Of a stretch of DNA of 64,000 bases, positions 8,648 to 16,592 are shown piece by piece. The DNA is from Nitrospira sp. (GTDB taxonomy: Bacteria; Nitrospirota; Nitrospiria; Nitrospirales; Nitrospiraceae). The notes beneath the pieces were generated by a model. That model was not told where the DNA came from. It did not search any database and worked only from the letters and a program-made list of their open reading frames with translations. Location of the stretch: contig CP126123.1 of NCBI GenBank assembly GCA_030123605.1, forward strand, positions 2,026,001 through 2,090,000. The letters run 5' to 3'. Numbering within the stretch: the stretch's first letter is position 1; each line of letters begins with the position of its first letter. The position numbers and the translations under genes are program-made.

Positions 8648-9079
8648 ATGAATAAAGCTCTCAAAGAAATGGATGTGCTCCGCGAGCATCTGGCGAAGCA
8701 TCAACTCAAGTTGACCCGTCAGCGTGAACTGATTCTGACGGCCTTCTTACGGCAGGAACATGTCACGGCCGAGACCATGTACCACCAACTCGCCAAGAAG
8801 GATCCACACCTGGGATTGGCTACCATTTACCGCACGTTAAACCTATTTTGCGAAGCGGGAATCGCCCAAGCCCGGCACTTCGGTTCCCAGACTCAATATG
8901 ACAACGTGTCTCACAAGGGTCATCACGATCACCTCATCTGTACCGGCTGCGGAACGATCGTGGAGTTCGAGAATTGCGAGATCGAACGGTTGCAAGAGGA
9001 GGTGGCGACCAAGAACGGCTTTGTGATTCAAACTCACCGACTTGAGCTGTACGGCCTCTGTTCCCGCTGCCGTCATTGA
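8648..9079 (+). CDS. fur: Ferric uptake regulator family repressor (Fur)
   Basis: This 143-residue cytoplasmic metal-dependent DNA-binding repressor has an N-terminal winged helix: LKLTRQRELILTAFLRQEHV, then LGLATIYRTLNLFCEAGIAQ as the recognition part. The dimerisation domain has the metal-site run HKGHHDHLICTGCGTIVEFE, and a C-terminal SRCRH completes a second Cys pair for structural zinc. Length and motif order match Fur rather than Zur or PerR, though PerR-like peroxide sensing cannot be excluded by eye. I chose the ATG at 8648 because a promoter-like -10 overlaps the upstream ATG 8618. It is followed at once by a ferric-iron ABC importer, which fits Fur. Confidence 0.88.
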   Translation: MNKALKEMDVLREHLAKHQLKLTRQRELILTAFLRQEHVTAETMYHQLAKKDPHLGLATIYRTLNLFCEAGIAQARHFGSQTQYDNVSHKGHHDHLICTGCGTIVEFENCEIERLQEEVATKNGFVIQTHRLELYGLCSRCRH

Positions 9080-9110
9080 CGAACCGCTTCCTTCTCCAGT
9101 ATTTTGTTGA

Positions 9111-9130
9111 GACAGTCTATCATTTTCAAC
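9111..9130 (+). promoter_or_regulatory. Weak candidate Fur box before the iron ABC operon
   Basis: The right half ATCATTTTC at 9119-9127 matches the Fur consensus half ATCATTATC 8/9, but the left half is poor (about 12/19 overall). The position, just upstream of the iron-binding protein gene, makes it worth noting. Confidence 0.35.
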
Positions 9131-9132
9131 TA

Positions 9133-9151
9133 GGACGATCCTCGATTGTCC
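9133..9151 (+). promoter_or_regulatory. Near-perfect palindrome in the fbpA leader
   Basis: GGACGATC and GATTGTCC flank a 3-base centre (CTC). The arms pair over 8 bases with one G-T wobble. It lies 22 bases before the fbpA ATG, just upstream of the ribosome site. It could be an operator for a dimeric regulator or an mRNA hairpin. Confidence 0.4.
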
Positions 9152-9172
9152 TAAGACGTGGAGGCACGCCGC

Positions 9173-10204
9173 ATGGCTTCATCCCCTCGCGCACTGTTGG
9201 CCCTGGCTCTTGTTCTCGGAACACTGATCCTAGGGAATGCCTCCTCGACTCCCGCAATCGCCGCCGACAAGTTGATTGTGTATTCCGGCCGCGCGGAACG
9301 GCTCATCAAACCGGTCTTGGACGAATTCCAATCGAAAAGCGGTGTTCAGGTCGAACTCCTGTCTTCCGGAACAACGGAGTTGGTCAACCGGTTACAGGCC
9401 GAAGGCGACCACACCCCCGCCGACGTGTTCCTGACGAACGACGCCGGCAGCCTTGAACATGCGCGAGAACTCAAGCTACTCAGGCCCATGAACATGCGGG
9501 AGGTCGAACGGGCCATTCCATCGCAATTCCGCGCACCCGACAACAGCTGGATCGGCCTCTCCGGCCGGTTCTGGATTGTCGTCTACAATACGAACCTGGT
9601 GAAGCCCGATCAAATCACCTCGCTGCTCGACCTGGCCCAGCCTCAATGGAAGAACAAGCTCGCCATTCCCAACTCCGGCAGTGAGTATCTGCAGGCAGGC
9701 GTGTCGGTCATCAAGGCGACGTTCGGAGACGAGCGTACGAAACAATTTCTTCAGGGTCTCAAGTCCAACGCAGGTACGCAGGTGTATCAAAAAAGCTCCC
9801 AGATCGTGGAGGCCGTAGCCAAAGGACAGGTCGCGGTGGGGCTCGTGAACCACTACTACATCTATCGGCACCTCGCGGCGCAGCCGACGGCTCCGATCGC
9901 AGCCCTCATGACCGATCAACAGGAAGGCGGCATGGGTGCGATCATGAACGTGGCGGGGATCGGTGTCACCCGTGCCTCCAAACATGTGGAGAACGCGAAA
10001 CTCCTCATCGAATTCCTGGTGGCTCAAGCCGGCCAGAAATTATTTGCCGACCTTGATAAGGAGTATCCGCTGCATCCGGACGTGAAGGCCGATCCGGCAC
10101 TCATCGACCGACAAAGCTTCCGCGCTGCGCTTGTGCCGTTGGCCCGACTCGCCGAATTACGCGAGCCGACTCTGACGCTCATCGAACAAGTCGGCTTGCG
10201 CTAA
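9173..10204 (+). CDS. fbpA: Periplasmic ferric-iron-binding protein of ABC importer
   Basis: This 343-residue extracytoplasmic solute-binding protein has a signal peptide of about 30 residues ending near AIAA, followed by DKLIVYSGRAERLIKPVLDE. That opening is typical of FbpA/FutA/AfuA Fe3+-binding proteins. The paired tyrosines of VNHYYIYRHL near residue 220 are at the place of the iron-coordinating Tyr pair. The start is ATG 9173 with GGAGG eight bases upstream, and an upstream GTG at 9158 lies inside that site. It is the first gene of an fbpABC unit placed directly after fur. It likely delivers free Fe3+ to the permease. Confidence 0.92.
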   Translation: MASSPRALLALALVLGTLILGNASSTPAIAADKLIVYSGRAERLIKPVLDEFQSKSGVQVELLSSGTTELVNRLQAEGDHTPADVFLTNDAGSLEHARELKLLRPMNMREVERAIPSQFRAPDNSWIGLSGRFWIVVYNTNLVKPDQITSLLDLAQPQWKNKLAIPNSGSEYLQAGVSVIKATFGDERTKQFLQGLKSNAGTQVYQKSSQIVEAVAKGQVAVGLVNHYYIYRHLAAQPTAPIAALMTDQQEGGMGAIMNVAGIGVTRASKHVENAKLLIEFLVAQAGQKLFADLDKEYPLHPDVKADPALIDRQSFRAALVPLARLAELREPTLTLIEQVGLR

Positions 10205-10218
10205 ATTCTTCAGCTCCT

Positions 10219-11823
10219 ATGGTCACAGCCACGAGGTTCAACGCGCCTTCTCCGTTGCAGTGGGTCAGCGTGATCACCGCTGTGTTCCTGTTGTTACCCA
10301 CTTGCTACATCGTCTATATGGCCCTCACCGCGGCGCCGACCTCATGGAGCCGCCTCTGGTCTACCCGCATCCCGGAGCTGCTGTGGAACACCCTTTCACT
10401 CGCCGCCAGCGTGGCCTTCATCACGTTGATCCTCGGTCTGTCCTTGGCTTGGATCATGGTTCGTTACGACTTTCCCGGTCGTCGAATCTGGGAATGGGCT
10501 CTGGTCCTCCCCCTTGCCATGCCGACATACGTGCTGGCCTACGTCTATGCCCACCTGTTCGGCATGGGAGGCCCGGCGGAGCAATGGTGGCAGGCCCTCA
10601 TGGGTCCGGAAGCGCGATTGGTCTCTCCCCAAAGTTTTACCGGCGTGACGCTGATCATGACCCTCGACACCTTTCCCTTCGTCTACCTGCTGGCACGAAG
10701 CGCGTTGCTGAATCTCAATGTTTCCTTTGAAGAGGTGGCCCGTGCCTGCGGCGTGTCTCCCTGGACCACACTCCGGCGAATCACCCTGCCGCTCATTCGT
10801 CCTGCGATTGCCGCAGGGCTCGCGCTCGTGATCCTCTATGTCATCTCGGACTTCGGCGCCGTGTCCCTGCTGCGTTACCAAACCCTCACTTATGCGGTCT
10901 ATCAGCAAATGACCGGCCGTTACGACCAGACGGCCGCCGGCATCCTGAGTCTGTTGCTGGTCGTGATGGCGACCGTCTTTCTCGTGACGGAACGGTGGTT
11001 CCGCCGGCGGAGTCGCTTCCATCAAACCTCCGGGCGATACCGGACATCAACGAGGCATCGCAGAGGAGTTCTGAGAACGACGCTCATCATGACCTACGTC
11101 GTACCGGTCTTCGGCGCCGCCTTCGGTATTCCGGCCGCAATATTGATCTATTGGAGCATCGCAGCCATTTCCCAAGGAGCACTGGATGCGCGTTTTTTCG
11201 GTTTCGTCTGGAACAGCAGTGTTCTCTCCGCGCTGGCGGCCGGCGGTGCCGTGCTGATCGGCCTGCCGCTGGCCTACCTCGCCAGCCGCCGCCCCTCACG
11301 CCTCAACATCGCCTGTCTCCAAGCCGCCTATGCCGGCTACGCCCTGCCAGGTCCGGTTGCCGCCCTCGCGGTTCTTGTGCTCTTCACCCAGTTCGTGCCG
11401 GTCTTGTACGGCTCAATCGTCGTGTTGCTCGTGGCCTATGTCCTGCACTTCCTCCCCCTGGGACTGCAATCCATGGAGCCGGCCCTGCAGCAAGTCACCC
11501 CTAATGTAGAGGAGGTGGCGAGAACCCTGGGCTGTACGACGCGGCACATCCTCCGGCGAGTGACCCTCCCGCTCATTCAAAACGGCTTCATTGCCGCATG
11601 GGTCTTGATGTTTCTTCAGATCATGAAGGAACTTCCGGCCACCTTGCTGTTGCGGCCTGTGGGATTTGATACACTGGCGATTCGCGTCTGGCTGGAGGCC
11701 AGTGAGGAGTATTACCAGTTGGCGGCGCCTTCCGCTCTGCTGATCGTCTTCCTGAGTCTTCCGGCACTGATGCTGCTGGTGTCGAAAGATTGGCGAGGGC
11801 GTCATCAAGAGGTCGTCACGTGA
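10219..11823 (+). CDS. fbpB: Ferric-iron ABC transporter permease
   Basis: This 534-residue inner-membrane protein is formed by two fused permease halves with about twelve helices. Each half carries an EAA loop that docks on the ATPase: EVARACGVSPWTTLRRITLP near residue 175 and EVARTLGCTTRHILRRVTLP near residue 432. This duplicated layout is characteristic of FbpB/FutB iron permeases. The gene starts 15 bases after fbpA and its stop overlaps the ATPase start, so the three are translationally linked. Confidence 0.92.
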   Translation: MVTATRFNAPSPLQWVSVITAVFLLLPTCYIVYMALTAAPTSWSRLWSTRIPELLWNTLSLAASVAFITLILGLSLAWIMVRYDFPGRRIWEWALVLPLAMPTYVLAYVYAHLFGMGGPAEQWWQALMGPEARLVSPQSFTGVTLIMTLDTFPFVYLLARSALLNLNVSFEEVARACGVSPWTTLRRITLPLIRPAIAAGLALVILYVISDFGAVSLLRYQTLTYAVYQQMTGRYDQTAAGILSLLLVVMATVFLVTERWFRRRSRFHQTSGRYRTSTRHRRGVLRTTLIMTYVVPVFGAAFGIPAAILIYWSIAAISQGALDARFFGFVWNSSVLSALAAGGAVLIGLPLAYLASRRPSRLNIACLQAAYAGYALPGPVAALAVLVLFTQFVPVLYGSIVVLLVAYVLHFLPLGLQSMEPALQQVTPNVEEVARTLGCTTRHILRRVTLPLIQNGFIAAWVLMFLQIMKELPATLLLRPVGFDTLAIRVWLEASEEYYQLAAPSALLIVFLSLPALMLLVSKDWRGRHQEVVT

Positions 11824-12956
11824 ATGCCATGAATCGCCTGGAAATCGACGAACAGCAGTCCCGGGCTGCCTCCACGACGCGCGACACCGTCGATCTCGCC
11901 GCTGCGCGATCGCCCGTCCTCGAACTACGCGAGGTCTCCTGTGCCTACGAACTGAATAAACCTGCTGTCGAACAGATCACGCTTACGGTCCAACAGGGGG
12001 AAATCCTCTGCCTCCTTGGCCCGTCCGGATGCGGAAAGACCACCATCCTTCGAGCGATCGCAGGATTCGAGCAGGTCATCGCCGGCAGCATCGCGCTCTC
12101 CGGACAACTTGTCTCTTCCAGGGAGACGACGATTCCGACGGAACAGCGGCACATCGGTATGGTCTTTCAGGAATACGCCTTGTTTCCGCATTTGCGGGTC
12201 GAGAGAAACATCGCGTTCGGCCTCGGCCATTTGCCACGAGCTCAACAGAAGGTGATCGTCGATGATCTCCTCACGCTCACCGGGTTACGTGGCCTGGAAC
12301 AACGCTACCCCCACGAATTGTCCGGCGGCCAACAGCAACGTGTTGCGCTTGCCCGAGCGCTTGCCCCGCGTCCGGTGCTACTGCTGCTCGATGAACCCTT
12401 CAGCAACCTCGATCCCGACATGGCTTGTCGTATGCGCCAAGATCTCCACGAGTTGCTCCGACAAACCAAAACGACAGCGATTCTCGTCACCCATGACCAC
12501 GATGAAGCCTTCGCCATGGCAGACCGTGTCGCGGTCTTGAACCGCGGCAGGCTCGAACAATTCGACACGCCCGAAGCCATCTACCACCTGCCGACCACGC
12601 CCTTCGTCGCCGATTTCGTCGGGCAGGCGGACTTCATCTCCGGCGTCGTGACGAATGACCTCGTCGTCACCGAAATCGGTGAATTCCCGAATCCGCAACA
12701 TGTTCCCTCAGGCACGAAGGTGGTCGTGATGATTCGCCCCGACGACCTCCACATCACACCGACCAAGGGATCCGCCACCCACATTTTAAGCAGGCAATTT
12801 AAGGGGTCCGAGAATGTCTATACGATTCAACTCCCCTCCGGACAAATCCTGCACAGCAGCGAATCGTCCTCCAGCATCTATCAAGTGGGAACGGCGATTG
12901 CCCTGCGAGTGGTGGCGACCCATACGGTGCTGTTCCCTCAACAGCCAGGGCCATGA
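11820..12956 (+). CDS. fbpC: Ferric-iron ABC transporter ATPase
   Basis: This 378-residue cytoplasmic ATPase powers the iron importer. Walker A GPSGCGKTT, Q-loop MVFQEYALFPH, signature LSGGQQQRVALARAL, Walker B VLLLLDEPFSNLD and switch His in VTHDHDEAF are all intact. A C-terminal TOBE-like domain (from about residue 290) is present, as in the CysA/MalK-type group. The start is GTG 11820, overlapping the fbpB stop, with AAGAGG seven bases upstream. ATG 11829 is an alternative. The first 35 residues before the ABC domain are unusual and hydrophilic. Confidence 0.92.
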   Translation: MNAMNRLEIDEQQSRAASTTRDTVDLAAARSPVLELREVSCAYELNKPAVEQITLTVQQGEILCLLGPSGCGKTTILRAIAGFEQVIAGSIALSGQLVSSRETTIPTEQRHIGMVFQEYALFPHLRVERNIAFGLGHLPRAQQKVIVDDLLTLTGLRGLEQRYPHELSGGQQQRVALARALAPRPVLLLLDEPFSNLDPDMACRMRQDLHELLRQTKTTAILVTHDHDEAFAMADRVAVLNRGRLEQFDTPEAIYHLPTTPFVADFVGQADFISGVVTNDLVVTEIGEFPNPQHVPSGTKVVVMIRPDDLHITPTKGSATHILSRQFKGSENVYTIQLPSGQILHSSESSSSIYQVGTAIALRVVATHTVLFPQQPGP

Positions 12957-13084
12957 ACAGGTGCAGAGGCGGCCCGTGACGATGCTCAGGCCTCATGACC
13001 GTAGGGGCAGACCTCGACGACATGACGAGACCTATGGAGTGGCTTCATGCAAGGAACCAACAGTGAAAGGTGGAGGATCGACGA

Positions 13085-13510
13085 ATGGACGCGCTGAAAA
13101 ATGCGGTTGAATATGGAATCATCGGTTTGCTGGTCGCATTGAGCGTGTGGTCGGTGGCGGTCGCGGTCGAACGGTGGCTCTACTATCGGCGTGTGGATCT
13201 CGCGCAATTCACCGACGCGCAAACCTTTGAAATGGCCTTAACGAAACGACTGGTCATCATCGGCACGGTCGCAGCCAATGCGCCCTATATCGGTCTCCTG
13301 GGCACCGTCCTGGGGATCATGATGACCTTTCACACGATGGGAACCTCCGGCACCATGGCCGTCAATACCATCATGATCGGCTTGAGCTTGGCGTTGAAGG
13401 CGACCGCCGTGGGTTTGCTCGTCGCCATTCCCTGCGTCGTCATGAACAACGTGTTACGCCGCCGCGTGGCGGAACTCCTGACCACGTACAGGACCCAACA
13501 TGGAACGTGA
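13085..13510 (+). CDS. exbB: ExbB/TolQ-like proton channel subunit (short form)
   Basis: This 141-residue inner-membrane protein has three hydrophobic helices: about residues 8-28, 57-78 and 98-122. The conserved MotA/TolQ/ExbB segment NAPYIGLLGTVLGIMMTF is followed by GLSLALKATAVGLLVAIPCV. This is the short, Helicobacter-like ExbB type without a long N-terminal extension. With ExbD it would use proton flow to energise an outer-membrane receptor through TonB. The start is the ATG 13085, nine bases after GGAGG. No TonB gene lies next to it, so TonB must be elsewhere. Confidence 0.88.
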   Translation: MDALKNAVEYGIIGLLVALSVWSVAVAVERWLYYRRVDLAQFTDAQTFEMALTKRLVIIGTVAANAPYIGLLGTVLGIMMTFHTMGTSGTMAVNTIMIGLSLALKATAVGLLVAIPCVVMNNVLRRRVAELLTTYRTQHGT

Positions 13511-13874
13511 AGTCAATCAAATCAATGTGATTCCGTTGGTGGACGTGATGCTGGTGCTGCTGGTCATCGTCCTCACCACCGCGACCTTCATCAGTACCGG
13601 CCAGATTCCCGTGAATCTCGCGAAGGCGAAGGAGGCCGGCGATCGCAAAGATGTGCCGGTGGTCGTCACCCTGACGGCAAACGGCGACCTGTTCCTGAAT
13701 GATAAGCCTGTTCCGGCGGACGGACTCAAGACCGTCCTGCTGGCGCACCCGCGCGAATCATTAGTCGTCGTGCGCGCCGACAAAGTCACCTTGCTGGAAC
13801 GGTTCGTCTCAGTCGTGGATGAAATCCGCGGCTTGGGATTTCAGTCCGTCAGCCTGGAGGTCGTCCGGCTCTGA
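13500..13874 (+). CDS. exbD: ExbD/TolR-like energy-transducing protein
   Basis: This 124-residue protein has a short cytoplasmic N-terminus, one membrane helix VIPLVDVMLVLLVIVLTTAT with the essential Asp, and a periplasmic domain ending IRGLGFQSVSLEVV. It overlaps exbB by 11 bases, so the pair is coupled. It follows the iron ABC genes in the same direction after a 128-base gap, which suggests use in iron acquisition. Confidence 0.9.
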   Translation: MEREVNQINVIPLVDVMLVLLVIVLTTATFISTGQIPVNLAKAKEAGDRKDVPVVVTLTANGDLFLNDKPVPADGLKTVLLAHPRESLVVVRADKVTLLERFVSVVDEIRGLGFQSVSLEVVRL

Positions 13875-14160
13875 CCCCCTGCCTGCCGGCCCGCTCGGCG
13901 AATTTCTCCGCCCGGGCACAAATAGGATGAATCGCCTTACCAACCACGCTGACTTCGTGCTTCGCCCAGCCAGTCATAGTCTCAACCGCCCGTCGAGCCC
14001 ACCCTTCAGGATCCTATTCCTGAACAGCGGGGATCAATGAGCGAACAACAGTCCCGCTCAACCATCACTCGGCTCGACAGAGCCGATGCCGTTACCCTTG
14101 ACAAGGTTGCTGTTGCCAATTCCGCCAAATCGTCTGCTCGTCGAAGGTTAACACATAGGC

Positions 14161-14457
14161 TCAGCAGCCACCTCCCCGCACCTGTCCGCTGAAGCTGGTC
14201 GCCCCGCTGCCCCGTTCGAAGTAGGTCCAGGTTTCTCCGTCGTCCGCAGATGCCTGAACTTTATGTGGCACTCCATATCGTTTACCGACCGGATCTTGCA
14301 TGGATTCGTTCACACCATCGTAAAAGTATTTGGAATCGGCACCGCAAGCCGTCAGTACGAGAAGGGTGAGCGACAGCGCACTGAACGTGATGGTTCTTTG
14401 CTTAAACTCGGACCACAGGTCTGCGGCAAACCCAAGGCGCGGACACCGGCGGTCCAT
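14161..14457 (-). CDS. Small lipoprotein, last gene of the ApbE arm
   Basis: This 98-residue protein starts within eight bases of the ApbE stop. A hydrophobic segment ending LTLLVLTAC forms a lipobox, so it should be lipid-anchored. The mature part (about 60 residues) reads DGVNESMQDPVGKRYGVPHK, ends in a Gly-rich tail with GGGC, and matches nothing I know. The 21 or so residues before the signal are polar and Arg-rich, which is atypical but tolerable for a lipoprotein signal. It is probably cotranscribed with apbE. Role unknown. Confidence 0.6.
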   Translation of the reverse strand: MDRRCPRLGFAADLWSEFKQRTITFSALSLTLLVLTACGADSKYFYDGVNESMQDPVGKRYGVPHKVQASADDGETWTYFERGSGATSFSGQVRGGGC

Positions 14458-14461
14458 TGAA

Positions 14462-15517
14462 TTACTCGCTGCTCTCATTGATTCTGACCCTTCCCTTGAG
14501 AGAGGAGGATATCCACACCTTGCCGTCACGATCCACGATGACGGCTCCCACTCCCGGTAACCGTTCGATCAACGCCAGTCCTCGCTCTGGACCCATCACG
14601 AAGATCCCCGTATCCAACCCATCTGCAGTCACCCCATCGCGAGCCACCACCGTAACGCTTTGGCAGTCACGCGCCGGCTGCAACGTCAAAGGGTCAAGGA
14701 TGTGGTGATATCGCACCCCGTTACGCTCGAAATACCGTTCGTAGTCTCCCGCAGTCGAGATCGCCTCATCCTGAAGATCGACATAGGCCAGCACCGCCTC
14801 ATCCCGCCGTGGGTGCCGAATGCCGAAGGGAAATTTCGTACCGCCAGGCAATTGACCGAACGTCTTTATATCTCCCGATAGGGCCACGACCCCTGCGGTT
14901 GCTCCGGCCCTTTGCATCGCCGCTACGGCCTTGTCCGCGGCAAACCCCTTGCCGATGCCCCCGACATCCACCCGCATGCCCGGCTTGGCCAAGTAGGCCG
15001 TCCCCTGCGATTTATTCAGATGGAGCGCCGTCAGGTCCGTCAAGGAACGAGCCGCCTGCAAGTCGCCGTCCGATGGGATTTGTTGCCGGTCCAAGACGCT
15101 CCAGGCCTCAACCGCCGGCCCCACGAGGATATTGAAGCCTCCCTCCGTCAGCCGGGCCACCTCGATCGAGGCCTCCAAGACGCCCATCGTCTCGGGACTG
15201 ATGGCGACGGCTTCCCTGCCGGCCGCTGCGTTGACGAGTGAAAGTTCGCTGGATGCGATCCACGTGCTAAGTAATGTTTCCAGCCGACGGATTTCCTGAA
15301 ATCCCGCCGAGGCCGCTGCTTGGGCCACCTTTCGATCCGGCGCGACGGACGTGATGGTCACCAGCGTCCCCATCTGCATCTGAGTCCGCTTTACAGCGGC
15401 GGGAGCAAGCCGAGGACCTCCTCCCACACAACCCACCCCAAACAGCAGAAGAATGAAGCACCCCCCTAAGATGGACGCTTGACACCGCATCCGCACGAGA
15501 CGGACGCTACCAGACAT
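14462..15517 (-). CDS. apbE: ApbE-type FAD:protein FMN transferase, lipoprotein
   Basis: This 351-residue periplasmic enzyme covalently attaches FMN from FAD to a Thr in target flavoproteins. A lipoprotein signal ILLLFGVGC lies near the N-terminus. The family landmarks are VDVGGIGKGFAADKAVAAMQ (flavin binding), VALSGDIKTFG, HHILDPLTLQPA and GVTADGLDTGIFVMG (metal site). The start at 15517 overlaps the upstream lipoprotein stop by 11 bases; ATG 15490 is an alternative. An FMN-binding protein with the accepted target motif lies in the facing plus-strand arm at 18594, so the partner is probably in the same locus. Confidence 0.9.
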   Translation of the reverse strand: MSGSVRLVRMRCQASILGGCFILLLFGVGCVGGGPRLAPAAVKRTQMQMGTLVTITSVAPDRKVAQAAASAGFQEIRRLETLLSTWIASSELSLVNAAAGREAVAISPETMGVLEASIEVARLTEGGFNILVGPAVEAWSVLDRQQIPSDGDLQAARSLTDLTALHLNKSQGTAYLAKPGMRVDVGGIGKGFAADKAVAAMQRAGATAGVVALSGDIKTFGQLPGGTKFPFGIRHPRRDEAVLAYVDLQDEAISTAGDYERYFERNGVRYHHILDPLTLQPARDCQSVTVVARDGVTADGLDTGIFVMGPERGLALIERLPGVGAVIVDRDGKVWISSSLKGRVRINESSE

Positions 15518-16130
15518 GGCGCTGAAAATACTTTGGGTATCGAGGATAAGGCAGGACTTCATAGAGTCGAGTTACGGTTTCTGCCGGGAGCGGAACGACT
15601 GTCGTCAGGGATTCCGACGCAAACGCAGGATACTGTGCTCTGATCATCTCTTCGATCAACGGTCTCAATTCATCATCGGCAACCATCGAGATGAGCACCA
15701 TACGCCCATAACGCGGTGAATCGACACCGAATCGCCATGTCCCCACATAGGCAATGGACTCATCTCCGATTGAAAACGAAGACGCCAGTTGGGCGATCGA
15801 CAGAAACGGCCCTTCGCTGATCTGCACTCGTGTGACTTCGTACTCTCCGGCGGGAAGAAAGAAGGCAAAGGCCTTGTCGTTTGCCTCGACCATCACGCTG
15901 TATCGCCGATCGGTATGACGTTGCATCAATTCCACTTGACGCACCTCAGGCGCATATTTCCGAGCCCGCTCCCCGGTGATCACGGCAATCGCGCGGCCGG
16001 TGACGAGAACCATCCGGCCGTCTTCCGGCTGAACGACCGTCGGCGCTTCCGTGAGGCATCCCGACAAACCACTGCACAATGTCAATGCCATCGCTAAGAA
16101 GCAGAGCGGCTTCGGAATACGTTGCCCCAT
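15507..16130 (-). CDS. Uncharacterised lipoprotein, first gene of the ApbE arm
   Basis: This 207-residue protein has a signal ending LCSGLSGC, a classical lipobox. The mature part contains a domain around residues 40-140 with FFLPAGEYEVTRVQISEGPF, which suggests a small beta-sandwich of the kind found in carboxypeptidase-regulatory-like or DUF2846-type lipoproteins. No catalytic motif is visible. The C-terminus ends PYPRYPKYFQ. The start is ATG 16130; a TATAAT only 7-12 bases upstream leaves little room for a ribosome site. It faces away from the Fur-box at 16223-16241 and overlaps apbE. Confidence 0.7.
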   Translation of the reverse strand: MGQRIPKPLCFLAMALTLCSGLSGCLTEAPTVVQPEDGRMVLVTGRAIAVITGERARKYAPEVRQVELMQRHTDRRYSVMVEANDKAFAFFLPAGEYEVTRVQISEGPFLSIAQLASSFSIGDESIAYVGTWRFGVDSPRYGRMVLISMVADDELRPLIEEMIRAQYPAFASESLTTVVPLPAETVTRLYEVLPYPRYPKYFQRHVW

Positions 16131-16200
16131 GAACAAATTATAGGGAAGCGGGGACGGGAATGCATCTCCGTAGTGGCTGAAATTTTGGTCAACATCAGAC

Positions 16201-16206
16201 TTGACA
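16201..16206 (+). promoter_or_regulatory. Perfect -35 hexamer beside the Fur box
   Basis: TTGACA lies 17-18 bases before an AT-rich stretch at 16224-16230 that would serve as -10 and sits inside the Fur-box match. Repressor binding would therefore cover the plus-strand promoter. Confidence 0.45.
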
Positions 16207-16222
16207 TTCCGGTTGCTATCGA

Positions 16223-16241
16223 GATACTAATAATCGTTCTC
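16223..16241. promoter_or_regulatory. Fur box between divergent arms
   Basis: GATACTAATAATCGTTCTC matches the classical 19-base Fur consensus GATAATGATAATCATTATC at 15 positions. It is the best match I found in the window. It lies between the minus-strand lipoprotein-apbE genes and the plus-strand Com-like/porin genes, so one bound repressor could control both. Confidence 0.65.
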
Positions 16242-16278
16242 AATTTCACAAAACTATATCCGCTTCCATCCGGCCATT

Positions 16279-16458
16279 ATGATCGCCAGCAAGACTCCGA
16301 TGTCCCCTTCTAGTCAGAGTAGTGAAACTCGCTGCGAATGTGGGCAACTCATTGCCAAGGTCCGAGGACAAGGCCTTGAGCTGAAATGCAAACGGTGCAA
16401 ACGCATCGTCGTGATCCCCTTCACATCAATCGAAGGCTGGGGCACCGTCACGACCTGA
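16279..16458 (+). CDS. Small Com-like zinc-finger protein (59 aa)
   Basis: This protein has a Ser/Thr-rich N-terminus followed by RCECGQLIAKVRGQGLELKC and KRCKRIVVIPF. The CxC...CxxC spacing (Cys 19, 21, 37, 40) is that of the Mu Com family of small zinc-binding translational regulators. The start is ATG 16279; ATG 16300 (residue 8) is possible and no strong ribosome site precedes either. It is the first plus-strand gene after the Fur box and lies 134 bases before the porin start. In other genomes such domains are found in phages and as stand-alone small proteins. What it regulates here is unknown. Confidence 0.65.
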   Translation: MIASKTPMSPSSQSSETRCECGQLIAKVRGQGLELKCKRCKRIVVIPFTSIEGWGTVTT

Positions 16459-16592
16459 TTCTTTTTGTGAAAGGAGGCTTCGTCGTCGGCAACAATCCAG
16501 GGTTTTGATTTCCTATACGTACGTTTCCAATAGACCAGAGACCCTTGAGTCCCGAGTCAAACCTTAACCTTACTCGTGGAGGGAGGATACCC

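Noticed and set aside
14037-14192. 51-codon plus-strand frame between exbD and the small lipoprotein
   Set aside because: Ser/Arg-rich, no homology recognised, and it overlaps the end of the lipoprotein gene on the other strand. I could not support it as a gene. The stretch 13875-14160 otherwise shows only a 6-base inverted repeat (TCAGGA/TCCTGA at 14006-14023).
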